Assembly (NCBI GenBank): GCA_947480375.1
Contig: CANKCX010000044.1
Span: 1 to 6,466 of the forward strand
Reading direction: 5' to 3'
From: Actinomycetota bacterium
GTDB lineage: Bacteria; Actinomycetota; Actinomycetes; Nanopelagicales; Nanopelagicaceae
DNA: 6,466 nucleotides
Below, piece by piece: positions 5,566-6,466 of this stretch (its first letter is position 1; the number at the start of each line of letters is the position of its first letter). Both the position numbers and the translations under genes were made by a program. The notes beneath the pieces are model-generated. The model was not told where the DNA came from. It saw only the letters and a program-made list of their open reading frames with translations, and ran no database searches.

Positions 5566-6457
5566 TACGGGCAATGCGCTGGCGAGCCAAATTCTGACTC
5601 GGAGATTCCGGACCAAGGATTGCGCTAAAAATATTTAGGGCTCCCCTGGCAATCTTCAACCAAATCTTGGACTTTGGCTTAAGTCCTAAAATTTCTAATT
5701 CATTCGCATCAAGAGTTGCGACTGCAGCGTTTGAAATAATCCGATAAAAAAGAAGACCTGTACTTCCAAATGGTGGCTTCAAAATAAAGCGCACAACTTC
5801 AAGAGTTTTCTCGCTTCTCGCTAAATCTTTCATCCGAAAATCCTGCAACGTTGATTCAAGTTCTGCCAAAGACTTTGGTGCGTTACTGAGCCCTAATGGA
5901 ATTGCGCTCTTTGCCCATTCGCGGACATATTCATCAGCCCCATCTGGCAATGGGTATCCCAGAGCTAAGTGAGATTTAATAAATGAATCAGTGAAGGCGC
6001 AATGCACCCATAATAAAAACCGTGGATCCTGGGCCCGATAGGTCGAATGAGAACCAGATTTTTCGGTGTAATCCCCCGAGACTTTCGAATGCATCGCATT
6101 TACCCGCTTTGCTTCGCGTTCAATAATTTCAGTTGACCCAAATGTCGTGATCGTCAGCCATCTGGTAGTTCCGGCCAAGCGGCCCATCGGATCAGATTCA
6201 TATCTCGAATGTTGCGCGACACCAGCTAGTGGCGCCGGATGTGCTGCTTGAAGCAAAAGTGCGCGAACTCCCCCAACTAAAGTCCCAAGATTTCCGTGAA
6301 CTTTCCAGACCGCACCATCTGCTTTAAATAATCCACCATCATTTCCCAAGGCAATGTCTTTGGCCCAATCCGGCAAGCCATCTTTAGAACCTGAAACATT
6401 CTTGCGAAAGGCGTCAGCAAGCGGCTTTGTTAGAAAGAATTTATGAAACGCGGGCAC
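5558..6457 (-). CDS. MpaB/Lcp-family (DUF2236) oxygenase, start near window edge
   Basis: A protein of about 299 residues related to the mpaB / rubber-oxygenase (Lcp) catalytic domain. Family marks are GAVWKVHGNL (48-57), the LLQAAHP helix (68-74), RYESDPMGRLAGTTRWL (85-101), VNAMHSKVSG (119-128) and YRAQDPRFLLWVHCAFTDSF (140-159). H152 in the WVH motif is the best candidate haem ligand by analogy with Lcp. Characterised relatives are haem b enzymes that cleave C=C bonds oxidatively in isoprenoid chains; most bacterial members have no known substrate. No signal peptide is apparent. The GTG at 6457-6455 gives a normal family N-terminus, but the frame is still open to the window end (three more codons), so the true start may lie outside. 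The TGA stop is inside the operator-like palindrome, and the dioxygenase starts 32 bp later on the same strand, so read-through co-expression is possible. Confidence 0.85.
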   Translation of the reverse strand: MPAFHKFFLTKPLADAFRKNVSGSKDGLPDWAKDIALGNDGGLFKADGAVWKVHGNLGTLVGGVRALLLQAAHPAPLAGVAQHSRYESDPMGRLAGTTRWLTITTFGSTEIIEREAKRVNAMHSKVSGDYTEKSGSHSTYRAQDPRFLLWVHCAFTDSFIKSHLALGYPLPDGADEYVREWAKSAIPLGLSNAPKSLAELESTLQDFRMKDLARSEKTLEVVRFILKPPFGSTGLLFYRIISNAAVATLDANELEILGLKPKSKIWLKIARGALNIFSAILGPESPSQNLARQRIARIS

Positions 6458-6466
6458 CTGTAAAGA

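Overview
The window looks like chromosomal DNA of a compact, moderately low-GC actinobacterium. The best guess is the freshwater acI / Nanopelagicales group ('Ca. Planktophila' or 'Ca. Nanopelagicus'-like), with medium confidence. Reasons: base composition is mid-40s % GC by eye, gene packing is very tight with overlaps and zero gaps, Shine-Dalgarno sequences are absent, -10-like boxes sit 6-7 nt before start codons (leaderless style), a Lys/Ala/Arg histone-like tail is present, and the tRNA-guanine transglycosylase is of a type I associate with Actinobacteria. No plasmid, phage, IS, CRISPR or RNA gene is visible.

Layout. Bases 1-185 (+) hold the C-terminal tail of a histone-like protein made of perfect 39-bp tandem repeats. 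It ends at a strong bidirectional terminator (194-229) shared with a MarR-family regulator on the minus strand (245-733). A 74-bp divergent promoter region separates marR from a cytoplasmic M13 (neprilysin/PepO-like) metallopeptidase (808-2763, +). After a 105-bp gap come tgt (2869-4104, +) and yaaA (4105-4755, +), which abut with no intergenic base. On the minus strand a class III extradiol dioxygenase of the YgiD/DODA type (4752-5525) overlaps the 3' end of yaaA by 4 bp. Upstream of it lies an MpaB/Lcp-family (DUF2236) oxygenase (5558-6457, start near the window edge).

How the parts fit together. The strongest non-obvious signal is a perfect 9+2+9 inverted repeat (TTAGTTGAA-tt-TTCAACTAA, 5546-5565) over the -35 region of the dioxygenase promoter. 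The same 9-mer half-site occurs in the marR/M13 divergent promoter (759-778), where the second arm is degenerate but spaced identically. MarR proteins bind palindromes of this size and often regulate themselves. The simplest reading is a small local regulon in which MarR controls itself, probably the M13 peptidase, and the DODA-like dioxygenase almost 5 kb away. The site near the dioxygenase also encodes the last codons and stop of mpaB. With YaaA (peroxide/iron stress) and MpaB next to it, the right half has an oxidative or aromatic-compound flavour, but no substrate can be read from sequence. These are mostly recognisable families; the novelty is in regulation and architecture rather than a wholly new system.
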